Assembly (NCBI RefSeq): GCF_013201545.1
Contig: NZ_CP053746.1
Location: forward strand, 3,003,001-3,067,000
Reading direction: 5' to 3'
DNA length: 64,000 bases
Origin: Pseudomonas graminis
GTDB taxonomy: Bacteria > Pseudomonadota > Gammaproteobacteria > Pseudomonadales > Pseudomonadaceae
Shown here: positions 53,493 through 62,141 of the stretch, piece after piece
How the letters are laid out: each line of letters begins with the position of its first letter
Position numbering within the stretch: position 1 is the stretch's first letter
Position numbers and translations under genes: made by a program
The notes under the pieces: model-generated
The model's input: only the letters and a program-made list of their open reading frames with translations
Databases searched by the model: none
What the model was told of the DNA's origin: nothing

Positions 53493-54299
53493 ATGCACAA
53501 TCGCATCATGATTACCGGCGCAGGGTCCGGGCTGGGACGTGAGATCGCGCTGCGCTGGGCGCGCGAAGGTTGGCAGCTGGCGCTGTCGGACATCAGCGAC
53601 AGCGGCCTTCAGGAAACACTGGGGCTGGTGCGCGAAGCGGGTGGGGACGGTTTCGTTCAGCGCTGTGATGTTCGGGACTACAGCCAGCTCACCGCTTTCG
53701 CCCAGGCCTGCGAACAGAAATTCGGTGGCATCGATGTGATCGTCAACAACGCCGGCGTTGCCTCAGGTGGATTCTTTGGCGAACTGTCCCTGGAAGATTG
53801 GGACTGGCAGATCGCGATCAACCTGATGGGCGTCGTCAAAGGCTGCAAGGCGTTTTTGCCGCTGCTGGAACAGAGCAAAGGCAAGATCATCAACATCGCC
53901 TCCATGGCGGCGTTGATGCAGGGGCCGGCGATGAGCAATTACAACGTCGCCAAAGCCGGCGTGGTGGCGTTGTCTGAGAGCCTGCTGATCGAGCTGCGCC
54001 AGCAGGAAATCGGTGTGCATGTGGTGTGTCCATCGTTCTTCCAGACCAACCTGCTGGATTCCTTTCGTGGCCCCACGCCGGCGATGAAAGCCCAGGTCGG
54101 CAAGCTGCTGGAGAGTTCGCCCATCAGCGCGAAGGACATCGCCGACTACATCTACCAGCAAGTTGCCAGCGGTGAATTCATGATCCTGCCCCATGAGCAA
54201 GGTCGAATGGCCTGGCAGCTCAAACAGAAAAATCCGCAGTTGCTGTACGACGAGATGGCAAACATGGCGGAGAAGATGCGTGCCAAAGCGAAGGCCTGA
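53493..54299 (+). CDS. Short-chain dehydrogenase/reductase
   Basis: 268 residues, classical SDR. Cofactor motif [13 protein letters not shown] after strand 4, catalytic Ser in INIASMAAL and Tyr-Lys in YNVAK. The tail is lengthened ([37 protein letters not shown]) and helical. The substrate cannot be told. AAGG precedes ATG 53493; the in-frame extension upstream looks non-coding. Followed after 77 bases by the ynfA-like gene. Confidence 0.9.
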   Translation: MHNRIMITGAGSGLGREIALRWAREGWQLALSDISDSGLQETLGLVREAGGDGFVQRCDVRDYSQLTAFAQACEQKFGGIDVIVNNAGVASGGFFGELSLEDWDWQIAINLMGVVKGCKAFLPLLEQSKGKIINIASMAALMQGPAMSNYNVAKAGVVALSESLLIELRQQEIGVHVVCPSFFQTNLLDSFRGPTPAMKAQVGKLLESSPISAKDIADYIYQQVASGEFMILPHEQGRMAWQLKQKNPQLLYDEMANMAEKMRAKAKA

Positions 54300-54376
54300 A
54301 GCGGAGCCAGACATTCCCCAGGCTCTTTTCTGATAGGGTTGCCGGCATTTTCCGGCTGCCCTGGACGAGGCTCATC

Positions 54377-54709
54377 GTGCTCAATTACCTCTGGTTTTTT
54401 CTTGCCGCGCTGTTCGAAATAGCCGGTTGTTACGCCTTCTGGATGTGGCTGCGTCAAGGCAAGAGCGCGCTGTGGGCCCTTCCGGCGCTGATCAGCTTGA
54501 CGCTGTTCGCCCTGCTGTTGACTCGAATTGAAGCCACGTACGCCGGGCGCGCCTATGCGGCATACGGCGGCATCTACATCATTGCCTCCATTACCTGGCT
54601 AGGCGTTATCGAGCGTGTGCGACCGCTCATGTCGGACTGGATCGGCGTTGGCTTATGCGTGATGGGCGCAACCATCATTCTGTTCGGGCCGCGCTGGTCA
54701 GCCGCCTGA
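54377..54709 (+). CDS. YnfA/UPF0060 membrane protein (SMR-like)
   Basis: 110 residues, four membrane helices: [77 protein letters not shown]. YnfA proteins belong to the drug/metabolite superfamily near the small multidrug transporters and keep the membrane Glu in FEIAGC. GTG 54377 with GAGG about six bases ahead. Confidence 0.92.
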   Translation: MLNYLWFFLAALFEIAGCYAFWMWLRQGKSALWALPALISLTLFALLLTRIEATYAGRAYAAYGGIYIIASITWLGVIERVRPLMSDWIGVGLCVMGATIILFGPRWSAA

Positions 54710-54814
54710 TCTTCCCGGCCGGAATGAAAAAACTGACGTCTGCCGGACCTTTCTCTGAGGTGCCGGCCGGAAAGGGTCGGGCGCGTAGGAAGCGTCCGTC
54801 AGTCGTGGTCTTGA

Positions 54815-54911
54815 AGGATTGAAGGACGTTACTGATTTTGCTCTGGCGCATTGAAGCGTCGGGGTGTGAGCGTCAACCTGCTCCCTCGGTCACAGCCAAG
54901 GAGTAGGACGT
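54815..54911 (+). promoter_or_regulatory. csrA leader with repeated GGA motifs
   Basis: The leader contains AAGGATTGAAGGACG (about 54815-54829) and, at the ribosome site, CAAGGAGTAGGACGT (about 54899-54911). GGA in exposed loops is the binding core of CsrA/Rsm proteins, so four such motifs within 100 bases suggest translational self-control. Confidence 0.45.
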
Positions 54912-55109
54912 ATGCTGGTATTGACGCGGGAAATCGGAGAGACCTTCAACATTGGCGATGACATTACCGTGAAGGTGCTGGGCATCACCGGCAATCAGGT
55001 CCGGCTGGGAATCGATGCGCCGCAGCATGTAAGGATTCACCGCGCAGAGGTATTCCGAAGAATCGCCTCACGGCTGCAACAACTCGCCAACCGCTCGCCG
55101 GGAACGTGA
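54912..55109 (+). CDS. CsrA/RsmA-family translational regulator paralogue
   Basis: 65 residues. [24 protein letters not shown] and [22 protein letters not shown] keep the CsrA fold and the conserved Arg of the HR(A/E)E motif that contacts GGA RNA. Several positions differ from RsmA/RsmE ([16 protein letters not shown]), and the tail is longer and basic. I therefore call it an extra paralogue, not RsmA itself. GGAG/AGGA precede ATG 54912. It converges with the YheU-like gene. Confidence 0.92.
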   Translation: MLVLTREIGETFNIGDDITVKVLGITGNQVRLGIDAPQHVRIHRAEVFRRIASRLQQLANRSPGT

Positions 55110-55115
55110 TTCCCT

Positions 55116-55346
55116 TTATTCCTCGAAATATTCCTTCGGCACTTCGCGCTTGAGCATCAGCTGGCATTGCTGGCTGTCCATGTCGAAGAAAATCACCGCC
55201 TGACCTTTGCTTAGCGCATGACGTACCCGTAACACGCGGGTTTCAAGGGGAGTGTCATCACCGTTGTCAGTACCATCGCGGGTCACGAAGTCCTCGATCA
55301 GGCGCGTCAGGGTGTCGGCTTCGAGTTGGTCGTAAGGGATCAGCAT
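55116..55346 (-). CDS. YheU/UPF0270 family protein
   Basis: 76 residues. MLIPYDQLEADTLTRLIEDFVTRDGTD is the family signature, followed by VRHALSKGQAVIFFD and an acidic end. The function is unknown. I choose ATG 55346 since other family members begin MLIP; ATG 55361 adds MAEKP. It lies downstream of the NAGGN operon, as its homologue does near PA3463, with a 65-base gap after the M42 gene stop on the same strand. Confidence 0.85.
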   Translation of the reverse strand: MLIPYDQLEADTLTRLIEDFVTRDGTDNGDDTPLETRVLRVRHALSKGQAVIFFDMDSQQCQLMLKREVPKEYFEE

Positions 55347-55410
55347 AGGTTTCTCGGCCATCACAAAATATACACGGGGCGGCGATGCTATCGCGCCCCG
55401 TGCGGGCAGG

Positions 55411-56595
55411 CTACCGCTGCCCCACCAATGTATCCACCGACGGTACGCGGGTGTCGCTCTCCATCTGCGCGTCGTGCTCCAGCTGATGGCTGAAATTCTC
55501 CAGAGACGCATTGGACGGATGCGCATCGCTGGCGAACACCGGCGGGCTCATGATGTAGGCGGTGAGCAGACGGCTCAGCGTGTTCAAGCTGTCGATGTGT
55601 GTGCGTTCATAGCCATGGGTCGCGTCGCAACCGAAAGCCAGAAGGGCCGTGCGCGTGTCGTAACCGGCAGTGATCGCCGAGTGCGCGTCGCTGTAGTAAT
55701 AGCGGAACAGGTCGCGGCGCACGGACAGATCGTTTTGCTCACCCAGGCGCAACAGATGTCGCGACAGATGATAGTCATACGGGCCGCCGGAATCCTGCAT
55801 CGCCACGCTGACCGCGTGTTCGCTCGAGTGCTGGCCGGGCGCGACAGGCGCGATGTCGATCCCCACGAACTCGCTGACGTCCCACGGCAGACTTCCCGCA
55901 GCGCCGCTGCCGGTTTCTTCGGTAATGGTGAACAGCGGGTGGCAATCGATCAGGGGCTCGACGCCGCTGTCGACGATGGCTTTGAGGGCTGCGAGCAGAG
56001 CGGCGACGCCGGCCTTGTCGTCCAGATGGCGAGCGCTGATGTGGCCGCTGTCGGTGAATTCGGGCAACGGGTCAAACGCCACGAAATCGCCAATGTTGAT
56101 GCCCACCGATTCGCAGTCCGCGCGAGTGGCGCTGTAGGCGTCCAGACGCACCTCAACGTGGTCCCAGCTGATGGGCATGGTGTCGACGGCGGTATTGAAC
56201 GCATGCCCCGACGCCATCAATGGCAGCACGCTGCCGCGGATCACGCCGGTGTCGGTGAACACGCTGACGCGGCTGCCTTCGGCAAAGCGACTGGACCAGC
56301 AACCCACCGGGGCCAGGCCCAGTCGGCCGTTGTCTTTCACTTCACGAACGCTGGCACCGATGGTGTCCAAGTGCGCGGAAACGGCACGATCGGGGCTGTT
56401 CTGTTTGCCTTTCAACGTGGCGCGGATGGTGCCGCGACGGGTCAGTTCGAACGGAATGCCCAGTTCTTCAAGCCGCTCGGCGACGTAGCGCACGATGGTG
56501 TCGGTAAAACCGGTGGGGCTCGGGATCGCGAGCATTTCCAGCAGGACTTTCTGCAGGTAATTCAGATCCGGTTCAAGGATGTTTGCAGTCGTCAT
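55411..56595 (-). CDS. M42-family peptidase of the NAGGN osmoprotectant system
   Basis: 394 residues. Metal-site motifs: AHLDTIGASV, HLDDKAGVAALLAAL, TEETGSGAAG, VGIDIAPV and the late TRTALLAFGCDATHGYER. M42 enzymes are dizinc aminopeptidases. This subgroup always accompanies N-acetylglutaminylglutamine-amide genes and may recycle the dipeptide. GAGG precedes ATG 56595. 127 bases separate it from the acetyltransferase/ligase gene; that gap holds a long hairpin (GGTCTGGT...ACCAGACC, 56651-56686). Confidence 0.92.
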   Translation of the reverse strand: MTTANILEPDLNYLQKVLLEMLAIPSPTGFTDTIVRYVAERLEELGIPFELTRRGTIRATLKGKQNSPDRAVSAHLDTIGASVREVKDNGRLGLAPVGCWSSRFAEGSRVSVFTDTGVIRGSVLPLMASGHAFNTAVDTMPISWDHVEVRLDAYSATRADCESVGINIGDFVAFDPLPEFTDSGHISARHLDDKAGVAALLAALKAIVDSGVEPLIDCHPLFTITEETGSGAAGSLPWDVSEFVGIDIAPVAPGQHSSEHAVSVAMQDSGGPYDYHLSRHLLRLGEQNDLSVRRDLFRYYYSDAHSAITAGYDTRTALLAFGCDATHGYERTHIDSLNTLSRLLTAYIMSPPVFASDAHPSNASLENFSHQLEHDAQMESDTRVPSVDTLVGQR

Positions 56596-56650
56596 AGGGA
56601 CCTCAATGTGTGGCGCAGATTAAGCTGAGAGCGGACTCGCTCGCGGGACG

Positions 56651-56686
56651 GGTCTGGTGTCGACGAATTCGTCGCCCGACCAGACC
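56651..56686. other. Long hairpin inside the NAGGN operon
   Basis: GGTCTGGT (56651-56658) pairs with ACCAGACC (56679-56686), and inside it CGACG (56661-56665) pairs with CGTCG (56670-56674) around AATT. There is no T-run. It probably tunes read-through or mRNA stability between the synthetase and the peptidase gene. Confidence 0.5.
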
Positions 56687-56722
56687 TGTCGCGGGCAGGC
56701 TCAGGGCTACAGCGGTTGCGCC

Positions 56723-58471
56723 TTAGCCATGGGCAGGCTGGCTGTGGGGAAACAACAGATCGACGAAACGCTCGGCCGTCGGTTGTGGCTCGTGATTGGC
56801 CAGGCCGCAGCGCTCGTTCGCTTCGATAAACACATACTCCGGCTGATCGGCGGCGGGCACCATCAGGTCCAGACCCACCACCGGGATGTCGAGGGCGCGG
56901 GCGGCACGCACGGCGGCGTCCTGCAGCACCGGGTGAAGAATCGCGGTGACGTCTTCCAGACAGCCGCCGGTGTGCAGGTTCGCGGTGCGGCGCACGGCCA
57001 GACGCTGATCGGCCGGTAACACGCTGTCGAAGCTGAAACCCGCGTCCTCTACGGTGCGGTGGGTTTCATCGTCCACCGGAATCTTGCTCTCGCCGCCCGT
57101 GGCTGCAGAACGACGTCGACTTTGCGCCTCGATCAGCTGACCCACGGTGTGACGGCCATCGCCGATGATTTCGGCAGGACGGCGGATGGCCGCAGCGACG
57201 ACCTCAAAACCAATCACGACGATGCGCAGGTCAAGCCCTTGGTGGAAGCTTTCTAGCAGCACACGGCTGTCGAACTGGCGAGCACGCTCGACCGCCGCCT
57301 GGACATCTTCGATCGTACGAAGGTCCACGGCCACGCCCTGACCCTGTTCGCCATCGACCGGCTTGACCACGACGCGCTGGTGTTCCTCGAGAAACGCCAG
57401 GTTGTCGTCGCCGTTTCCCGCCAGTTGCTGCACCGGCACTTCCAGCCCCGCCGCCTTCAGCGTCTTCAGGGTCATGCGCTTGTCCTGGCACAGCGTCATG
57501 CTGACGGCGGTGGTCAGGTCGCTCAACGACTCGCGGCAGCGCACCCGGCGGCTGCCATGAATCAGCGTGAACAGTCCGGCCTCGGCGTCGTCCACCTGCA
57601 CCTCAATACCGCGACGATGGGCTTCTTCGACGATGATCCGCGCGTACGGGTTGAAGTCTGCTTGGGGGCCTGGGCCGAGAAACAGCTTCTCGTTGATGCC
57701 GTTTTTTCGCTTGATGGCGAAGGTTGGCAGATTGCGGAAGCCCAGCTTGCCGTACAGGCTTTTTGCTTGTTCGTTGTCGTGCAGCACCGACAGATCCAGG
57801 TACGCCAGACCCCGGCTCTGGAAGTGCTCGACCAGATGACGCACCAGCACTTCGCCGACGCCAGGCCGTGTGCATTGCGGGTCAACCGCCAGGCACCACA
57901 GGCTGCTGCCGTTTTCGGGATCGTTGAACGCCTTTTGGTGATTCAGGCCCATGACGCTACCGATCACGGCGTTGGTAGTCTCGTCTTCAGCAATCCAGTA
58001 GACCGGGCCGCCTTGGTGCCGAGGCGTCAGCAGGGCAGGGTCGATGGGCAACATGCCACGGGCGATGTACAAATTGTTGATCGAGTTCCAGTCGCCCTCG
58101 CTTTGTGCCCGACGAATCCTGAAACCTCGAAACACCCGCTGGGCCGGGCGGTAATCGCTGAACCACAGGCGCAGCGTGTCTGACGGATCGAGAAACAACT
58201 GTTGCGGCGATTGCGCCAGCACCTGTTGCGGTGCGGCGACATACAGGGCGATGTCGCGCTCACCCTGTTTTTCGTTGAGCAACTCGTGAGCGAGGGACGC
58301 CGGGTCGGGGTAGGTATGGCCAATCAACAGCCGCCCCCAGCCGCAATGCAGAGCCAGCGGTTCTGTCTCAGGCGTGCTGCCGTCTTCGGCAAGGCGAGCC
58401 TGCAAGCGCTCGTACGACGGCGCCTGGCCGCGCAACAAACGCTGGTTATGAATCGAAGCGTTGGCTTTCAT
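56723..58471 (-). CDS. ngg: N-acetylglutaminylglutamine synthetase (GNAT plus ATP-grasp)
   Basis: 582 residues. The N-terminal GNAT domain (about 100-250; CLAVDPQCTRPGVGEVLVRHL, YLDLSVLHDNEQAKSLYGKLGF) transfers acetyl to glutamine. The C-terminal ATP-grasp domain (about 290-575; VVKPVDGEQGQGVAVDL, VVGLDLMVPAAD, FIEANERCGL) joins the two glutamines. It is part of NAGGN synthesis, an osmoprotectant of Pseudomonas. The start lies three bases after the amidotransferase stop, so the genes are co-translated. Confidence 0.93.
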   Translation of the reverse strand: MKANASIHNQRLLRGQAPSYERLQARLAEDGSTPETEPLALHCGWGRLLIGHTYPDPASLAHELLNEKQGERDIALYVAAPQQVLAQSPQQLFLDPSDTLRLWFSDYRPAQRVFRGFRIRRAQSEGDWNSINNLYIARGMLPIDPALLTPRHQGGPVYWIAEDETTNAVIGSVMGLNHQKAFNDPENGSSLWCLAVDPQCTRPGVGEVLVRHLVEHFQSRGLAYLDLSVLHDNEQAKSLYGKLGFRNLPTFAIKRKNGINEKLFLGPGPQADFNPYARIIVEEAHRRGIEVQVDDAEAGLFTLIHGSRRVRCRESLSDLTTAVSMTLCQDKRMTLKTLKAAGLEVPVQQLAGNGDDNLAFLEEHQRVVVKPVDGEQGQGVAVDLRTIEDVQAAVERARQFDSRVLLESFHQGLDLRIVVIGFEVVAAAIRRPAEIIGDGRHTVGQLIEAQSRRRSAATGGESKIPVDDETHRTVEDAGFSFDSVLPADQRLAVRRTANLHTGGCLEDVTAILHPVLQDAAVRAARALDIPVVGLDLMVPAADQPEYVFIEANERCGLANHEPQPTAERFVDLLFPHSQPAHG

Positions 58472-58474
58472 CGG

Positions 58475-60247
58475 TCAGAGTCCTTGTTCGCTGAGCCACA
58501 GGTTCAGCGCTGCGAGCTGCCACAGCTTGGAGCCGCGCAGGGGCGTCAGTTGACCCTGTGGATCGGTGAGCAGTTTGTCGAGCATGACCGGGTTGAACAG
58601 GCCACGGTCCTGGCTTGGATCGAGCAGCAGATCGCGGACCCAGTTCAGCGTATCGCCTTCCAGATGCTTGAGGCCCGGCACCGGGAAATAACCTTTCTTG
58701 CGATCAATGACTTCGGACGGAATCACCAGTCGCGCCGCTTCCTTGAGCACCTGCTTGCCGCCGTCCGGCAACTTGAAGCGGCCCGGAACCCGAGCCGACA
58801 GCTCGACCAGTCGATAATCGAGGAATGGGGTGCGCGCTTCGAGGCCCCAGGCCATGGTCATGTTGTCGACGCGTTTGACCGGGTCATCCACCAGCATGAC
58901 CGTGCTGTCCAGTCGCAGGGCTTTGTCCACGGCCGCATCAGCGCCCGGCATCGCGAAATGCTCGCGCACGAAATCGCCGGCGGCGTCATTCGCCGTCAGC
59001 CACTTCGGCGTAACGGTGTCGGCGTATTCGGCGTAACTGCGGTCGAAAAACGCATCGCGATAGGCGGCGTAGGGGTCGCTGGCGCCGTCCACTTGCGGGT
59101 ACCAGTGATAACCGGCGAACAACTCGTCCGCGCCCTGACCGCTCTGAACCACCTTGCAGTGCTTGGCCACTTCGCGAGACAGCAGGTAGAAGGCGATGCA
59201 GTCATGGCTGACCATCGGCTCGCTCATTGCCCGAAATGCGGCGGGCAGTTGCTCGATGATTTCGCTTTCCTTGATGCGCAGCTGATGGTGGTTGGTGCCG
59301 TAGTGTTTGGCGATCAGGTCCGAATACTGGAATTCGTCACCGCGTTCGCCGCCCGCATCCTGGAAACCGATGGAGAAGGTCGACAGATCCTTAACGCCCA
59401 CTTCGCGCAGCAGGCCGACGAGCATGCTTGAGTCAACGCCGCCGGACAGCAGCACGCCGACGTCCACCGCAGCGCGTTGACGGATGGCAACGGCTTCGCG
59501 GGTGCTGTCGAGCACGCGGTCGCGCCAGTCTTCGAGGGTCAGATTGGCTTCGTCGGCGTGCGGGCCATAAGGCAGCGTCCACCAGACCTTCTGCTCGACC
59601 TTGCCTTCGGCACTCACGCGCATCCAGGACGCCGGCGGCAGTTTCTCGATGCCGGCCACCAACGTGCGTGGCGCAGGCACAACGGCATGGAAATTGAGGT
59701 AGTGATTGAGTGCGACCGGGTCGAGCATCGGGCTGATGTCGCCACCTTTCAGCAAGGCGGGCAGGGCGGAAGCGAAACGCAGGCGCTTGTCGGTGCGCGA
59801 CAGGTACAGCGGCTTGACGCCAAGACGGTCGCGGGCGATGAACAGGCTTCTGTTGTCGCGTTCCCAGATGGCGAACGCGAACATGCCGTTCAGCTTGGGC
59901 AGCATGTCAGGGCCCCAGGCGTGGTAGCCCTTGAGCAGCACTTCGGTGTCGCCGCCGGAGTGGAACTGGTAGCCAAGGCTTTCAAGCTCGGCACGCAGCT
60001 CCGGGAAGTTGTAGATAGCGCCGTTGAAGGCCAGGGACAAACCCAAGTGGCTGTCGATCATCGGCTGAGCCGAACCGTCCGACAGGTCCATGATTTTCAA
60101 ACGACGGTGGCCCAGGGCAATCGGCCCCTGGCTATGAAACCCCCACGCATCCGGGCCGCGGGCCGCGAGATGATGGGTGATACGTTCTACTGCGGCGAGA
60201 TCCGCAGGTTGATTGTCAAAGCGTAGTTCGCCAGCTAATCCGCACAT
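58475..60247 (-). CDS. asnO: N-acetylglutaminylglutamine amidotransferase (AsnB-like)
   Basis: 590 residues. The glutaminase domain starts MCGLAGELRF with nucleophile Cys2; GHRRLKIMDL and NGAIYNFPELR complete class II. The synthetase domain has the PP-loop LLSGGVDSSMLVGLL and later GLEARTPFLDYRLVE. It amidates the C-terminal carboxylate of acetyl-Gln-Gln. First gene of the operon, 58475 to 55411 side. AGGACT precedes ATG 60247. The region upstream is gene-poor and includes an integrase remnant. Confidence 0.94.
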   Translation of the reverse strand: MCGLAGELRFDNQPADLAAVERITHHLAARGPDAWGFHSQGPIALGHRRLKIMDLSDGSAQPMIDSHLGLSLAFNGAIYNFPELRAELESLGYQFHSGGDTEVLLKGYHAWGPDMLPKLNGMFAFAIWERDNRSLFIARDRLGVKPLYLSRTDKRLRFASALPALLKGGDISPMLDPVALNHYLNFHAVVPAPRTLVAGIEKLPPASWMRVSAEGKVEQKVWWTLPYGPHADEANLTLEDWRDRVLDSTREAVAIRQRAAVDVGVLLSGGVDSSMLVGLLREVGVKDLSTFSIGFQDAGGERGDEFQYSDLIAKHYGTNHHQLRIKESEIIEQLPAAFRAMSEPMVSHDCIAFYLLSREVAKHCKVVQSGQGADELFAGYHWYPQVDGASDPYAAYRDAFFDRSYAEYADTVTPKWLTANDAAGDFVREHFAMPGADAAVDKALRLDSTVMLVDDPVKRVDNMTMAWGLEARTPFLDYRLVELSARVPGRFKLPDGGKQVLKEAARLVIPSEVIDRKKGYFPVPGLKHLEGDTLNWVRDLLLDPSQDRGLFNPVMLDKLLTDPQGQLTPLRGSKLWQLAALNLWLSEQGL

Positions 60248-60283
60248 CAGTCCTAAACCCTTTATGTTTCGGCGTGTTTGGCG

Positions 60284-60481
60284 TTACCGGGATTGCGCGG
60301 CGGTGAATGCCGGGTTCATTCCGGACATCAGGCGCATGGTTGCGTACGTGTGGCGCGTGGCGTACATCCTGCGCTGTCTAATCCCGAGCTCGCGCAATGC
60401 ACTCAGCCAGTAACGTTTCGGCCCTGTTTCGGCGCGGATAAGACCCTGACGTGAACCCGCTTCCTTAAAAGGCGGATACAT
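60284..60481 (-). pseudogene. Remnant of a tyrosine recombinase (phage-type integrase), C-terminal part
   Basis: 65 codons with WLSALRELGIRQRRMYATRHTYATMRLMSGMNP. This matches the segment before and after the R-H-T box of integrases (usual form RHTFAT..L..G.N). The frame stops right after AAQSR, where active enzymes continue with QLGH and the catalytic Tyr. Everything N-terminal is missing as well. It marks an old integration event upstream of the NAGGN operon. Confidence 0.6.
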
Positions 60482-60680
60482 AATCAGGGCGCGCTGCCGT
60501 CAGCGGCCTAGCTTTATCGAGTGCAGGCAGGCGTGGATCGTTCAATAAAAAACATTGCAGGCGAGGGAGGTGTGGCCGGGTGTTTAGTCACCGACGACGT
60601 TTTTCGTGGGGTGTCGACTTGCTCACAGGTTCAAGAAGCGCTGCCCACGTGATGTCTGGGAAGCGCATATCTCGCCCGAC
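60482..60680. other. Gene-free stretch
   Basis: Together with the integrase remnant this makes up 433 bases between the NAGGN operon and the next gene. Besides AATAAAAAACATTGCAG near 60544 I see no motif. Confidence 0.5.
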
Positions 60681-60908
60681 TCAACGCGAGCGGTTGGCGA
60701 TCCGTAAAGCCGCGGTTTTGATGTACCTCACCGAGTTGGCAAGGTTGCCGGCGTGACTTTCGAGGAGCATGAGGTCCTCTTGTCGACACACGACTTTCTG
60801 AGCCTTCAGGTAGATGGCATGACCTTCGAGAAATTGCGACAGAGAGTCAAAGTAAGCCGCCGAATCTTCGAGATCCAGCTGCATATCTTTCAAGCTTAAT
60901 GTAGACAT
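60681..60908 (-). CDS. Hypothetical small helical protein
   Basis: 75 residues: MSTLSLKDMQLDLEDSAAYF at the start, then helices LSQFLEGHAIYLKAQKVV and DLMLLESHAGNLANSVRYIK, ending RIANRSR. No signal or membrane part. GGAG lies five bases before ATG 60908; an in-frame ATG at 60971 has a poorer context. I do not recognise a family. Confidence 0.65.
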   Translation of the reverse strand: MSTLSLKDMQLDLEDSAAYFDSLSQFLEGHAIYLKAQKVVCRQEDLMLLESHAGNLANSVRYIKTAALRIANRSR

Positions 60909-61043
60909 CGAGGCTCCAGACGCTATTGAAGCAGGCGTCCTGGCCTGACGGGGTTGGGATATCGGGTTCACTGTCCGATTCCTTGTTTATCGGCAGCCGT
61001 CAGGAAACTTTAGATGATTCTCAGGGTCGGTCGCGGCGGCGTG

Positions 61044-62141
61044 TCAGTAGCCCGTCATCTCCAGATACCCCACACCCTCATGGCTACCGTTCAGGGTGAC
61101 CGGCCCTTCCCAATAGGGGATCTGCAAGTTCATCCATGCCTGCGGGTTGAGCGCTTCGACGGTAATGTCCACGGCCTTCGACGGGATTTTCACCGACCAG
61201 CGTGTGGGGATGTCGCGGCCTTCAACGTCAGTGGTGTCTTCCGGTACCAGTTCTATGTCCTTCGCCGCCAGTTGTTCGGTGCTGCCATCGGCGTTGATCC
61301 ATGTCCCGGTCAGGTACGGTTCACCGTCCCTTTGCCGCATGCGATACAGCATGACTTCGGTGCCATCACCCAGATGCAGCGAGAACCAGTCCCAGCCTGT
61401 CTGATTGTCCGTGAGCGGCTGGCTGCTCCACTCCCGGTCCAGCCATGCAGGCCCGGACACCTGATAGGTTTTGCCGTCAATCTCGATGCTGCCGTCCGCC
61501 TGAAAAAAAGGCTGGCTGTAGTAGTACGACGCCTGGCCTTGCTCGGACTTCTGACTGAAGCCCTGTGTGCCCTGCAGCACCAATGGCTTCGTGGCTTTCA
61601 GGTGCAGGCGATAGTTGAACTGCGGACCGCTGGCCTGCAACTGCATGTCCGCCAGCGGGTCATTGTTGGCAGACTGGCTGGTAAAGGACCAGTCATCGAT
61701 CCAGGCCGCTAACGGCGCCAGTGTCACGCCGGCCTGCTGCACGCCGCCACGGGCGTAGCGTTCCGCTGCGAAGTGGTCGTCCCGGGACGTCACTGCCGCG
61801 TGGCCCATCCACAGGTTGCGATTGCTCCAGCCAGAGCCGTCGCCTTGCAGCCCTTTCGCGCGGGGGAGGGCATTGCGAAACAGGGTCCATTGCACGCCAA
61901 ACGACTGGCCTTCGGCATCCTTGAGATTGGCGGTGACGTACCACCACTCGATGCGGAAGTCATCGTGGGGGCCGTGGTCGTCGGGAAACAAGAAGTGCCT
62001 GTCCAGCGTAACCTGTGCGTAGCTTGAAGCGTCGTCGGCAAGGCCGGCGAAGCCTTTCTCTTCCTCGGGTTTGTCATCGCAGCCGCTCAGCAGCGTGATG
62101 AGCAGTAGCCCAGCGAAGAGGATCAGGGCCTTAACCTTCAT
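61044..62141 (-). CDS. AttH/CrtC-like lipoprotein (lipocalin-type, export partner)
   Basis: 365 residues, lipoprotein signal with lipobox LLSGC (Cys 20). The body is the AttH/carotenoid-hydratase-like double lipocalin fold: FRIEWWYVTANLKDAEG, WMGHAAVTSRDDHFAAER, GPAWLDREWSSQPL, GWDWFSLHLGDGTEVMLYRMR. AttH-type proteins are encoded with an FtsX-like permease and an ATPase and are thought to work with that ABC system at the envelope. The start overlaps the permease stop by 11 bases. Confidence 0.88.
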   Translation of the reverse strand: MKVKALILFAGLLLITLLSGCDDKPEEEKGFAGLADDASSYAQVTLDRHFLFPDDHGPHDDFRIEWWYVTANLKDAEGQSFGVQWTLFRNALPRAKGLQGDGSGWSNRNLWMGHAAVTSRDDHFAAERYARGGVQQAGVTLAPLAAWIDDWSFTSQSANNDPLADMQLQASGPQFNYRLHLKATKPLVLQGTQGFSQKSEQGQASYYYSQPFFQADGSIEIDGKTYQVSGPAWLDREWSSQPLTDNQTGWDWFSLHLGDGTEVMLYRMRQRDGEPYLTGTWINADGSTEQLAAKDIELVPEDTTDVEGRDIPTRWSVKIPSKAVDITVEALNPQAWMNLQIPYWEGPVTLNGSHEGVGYLEMTGY

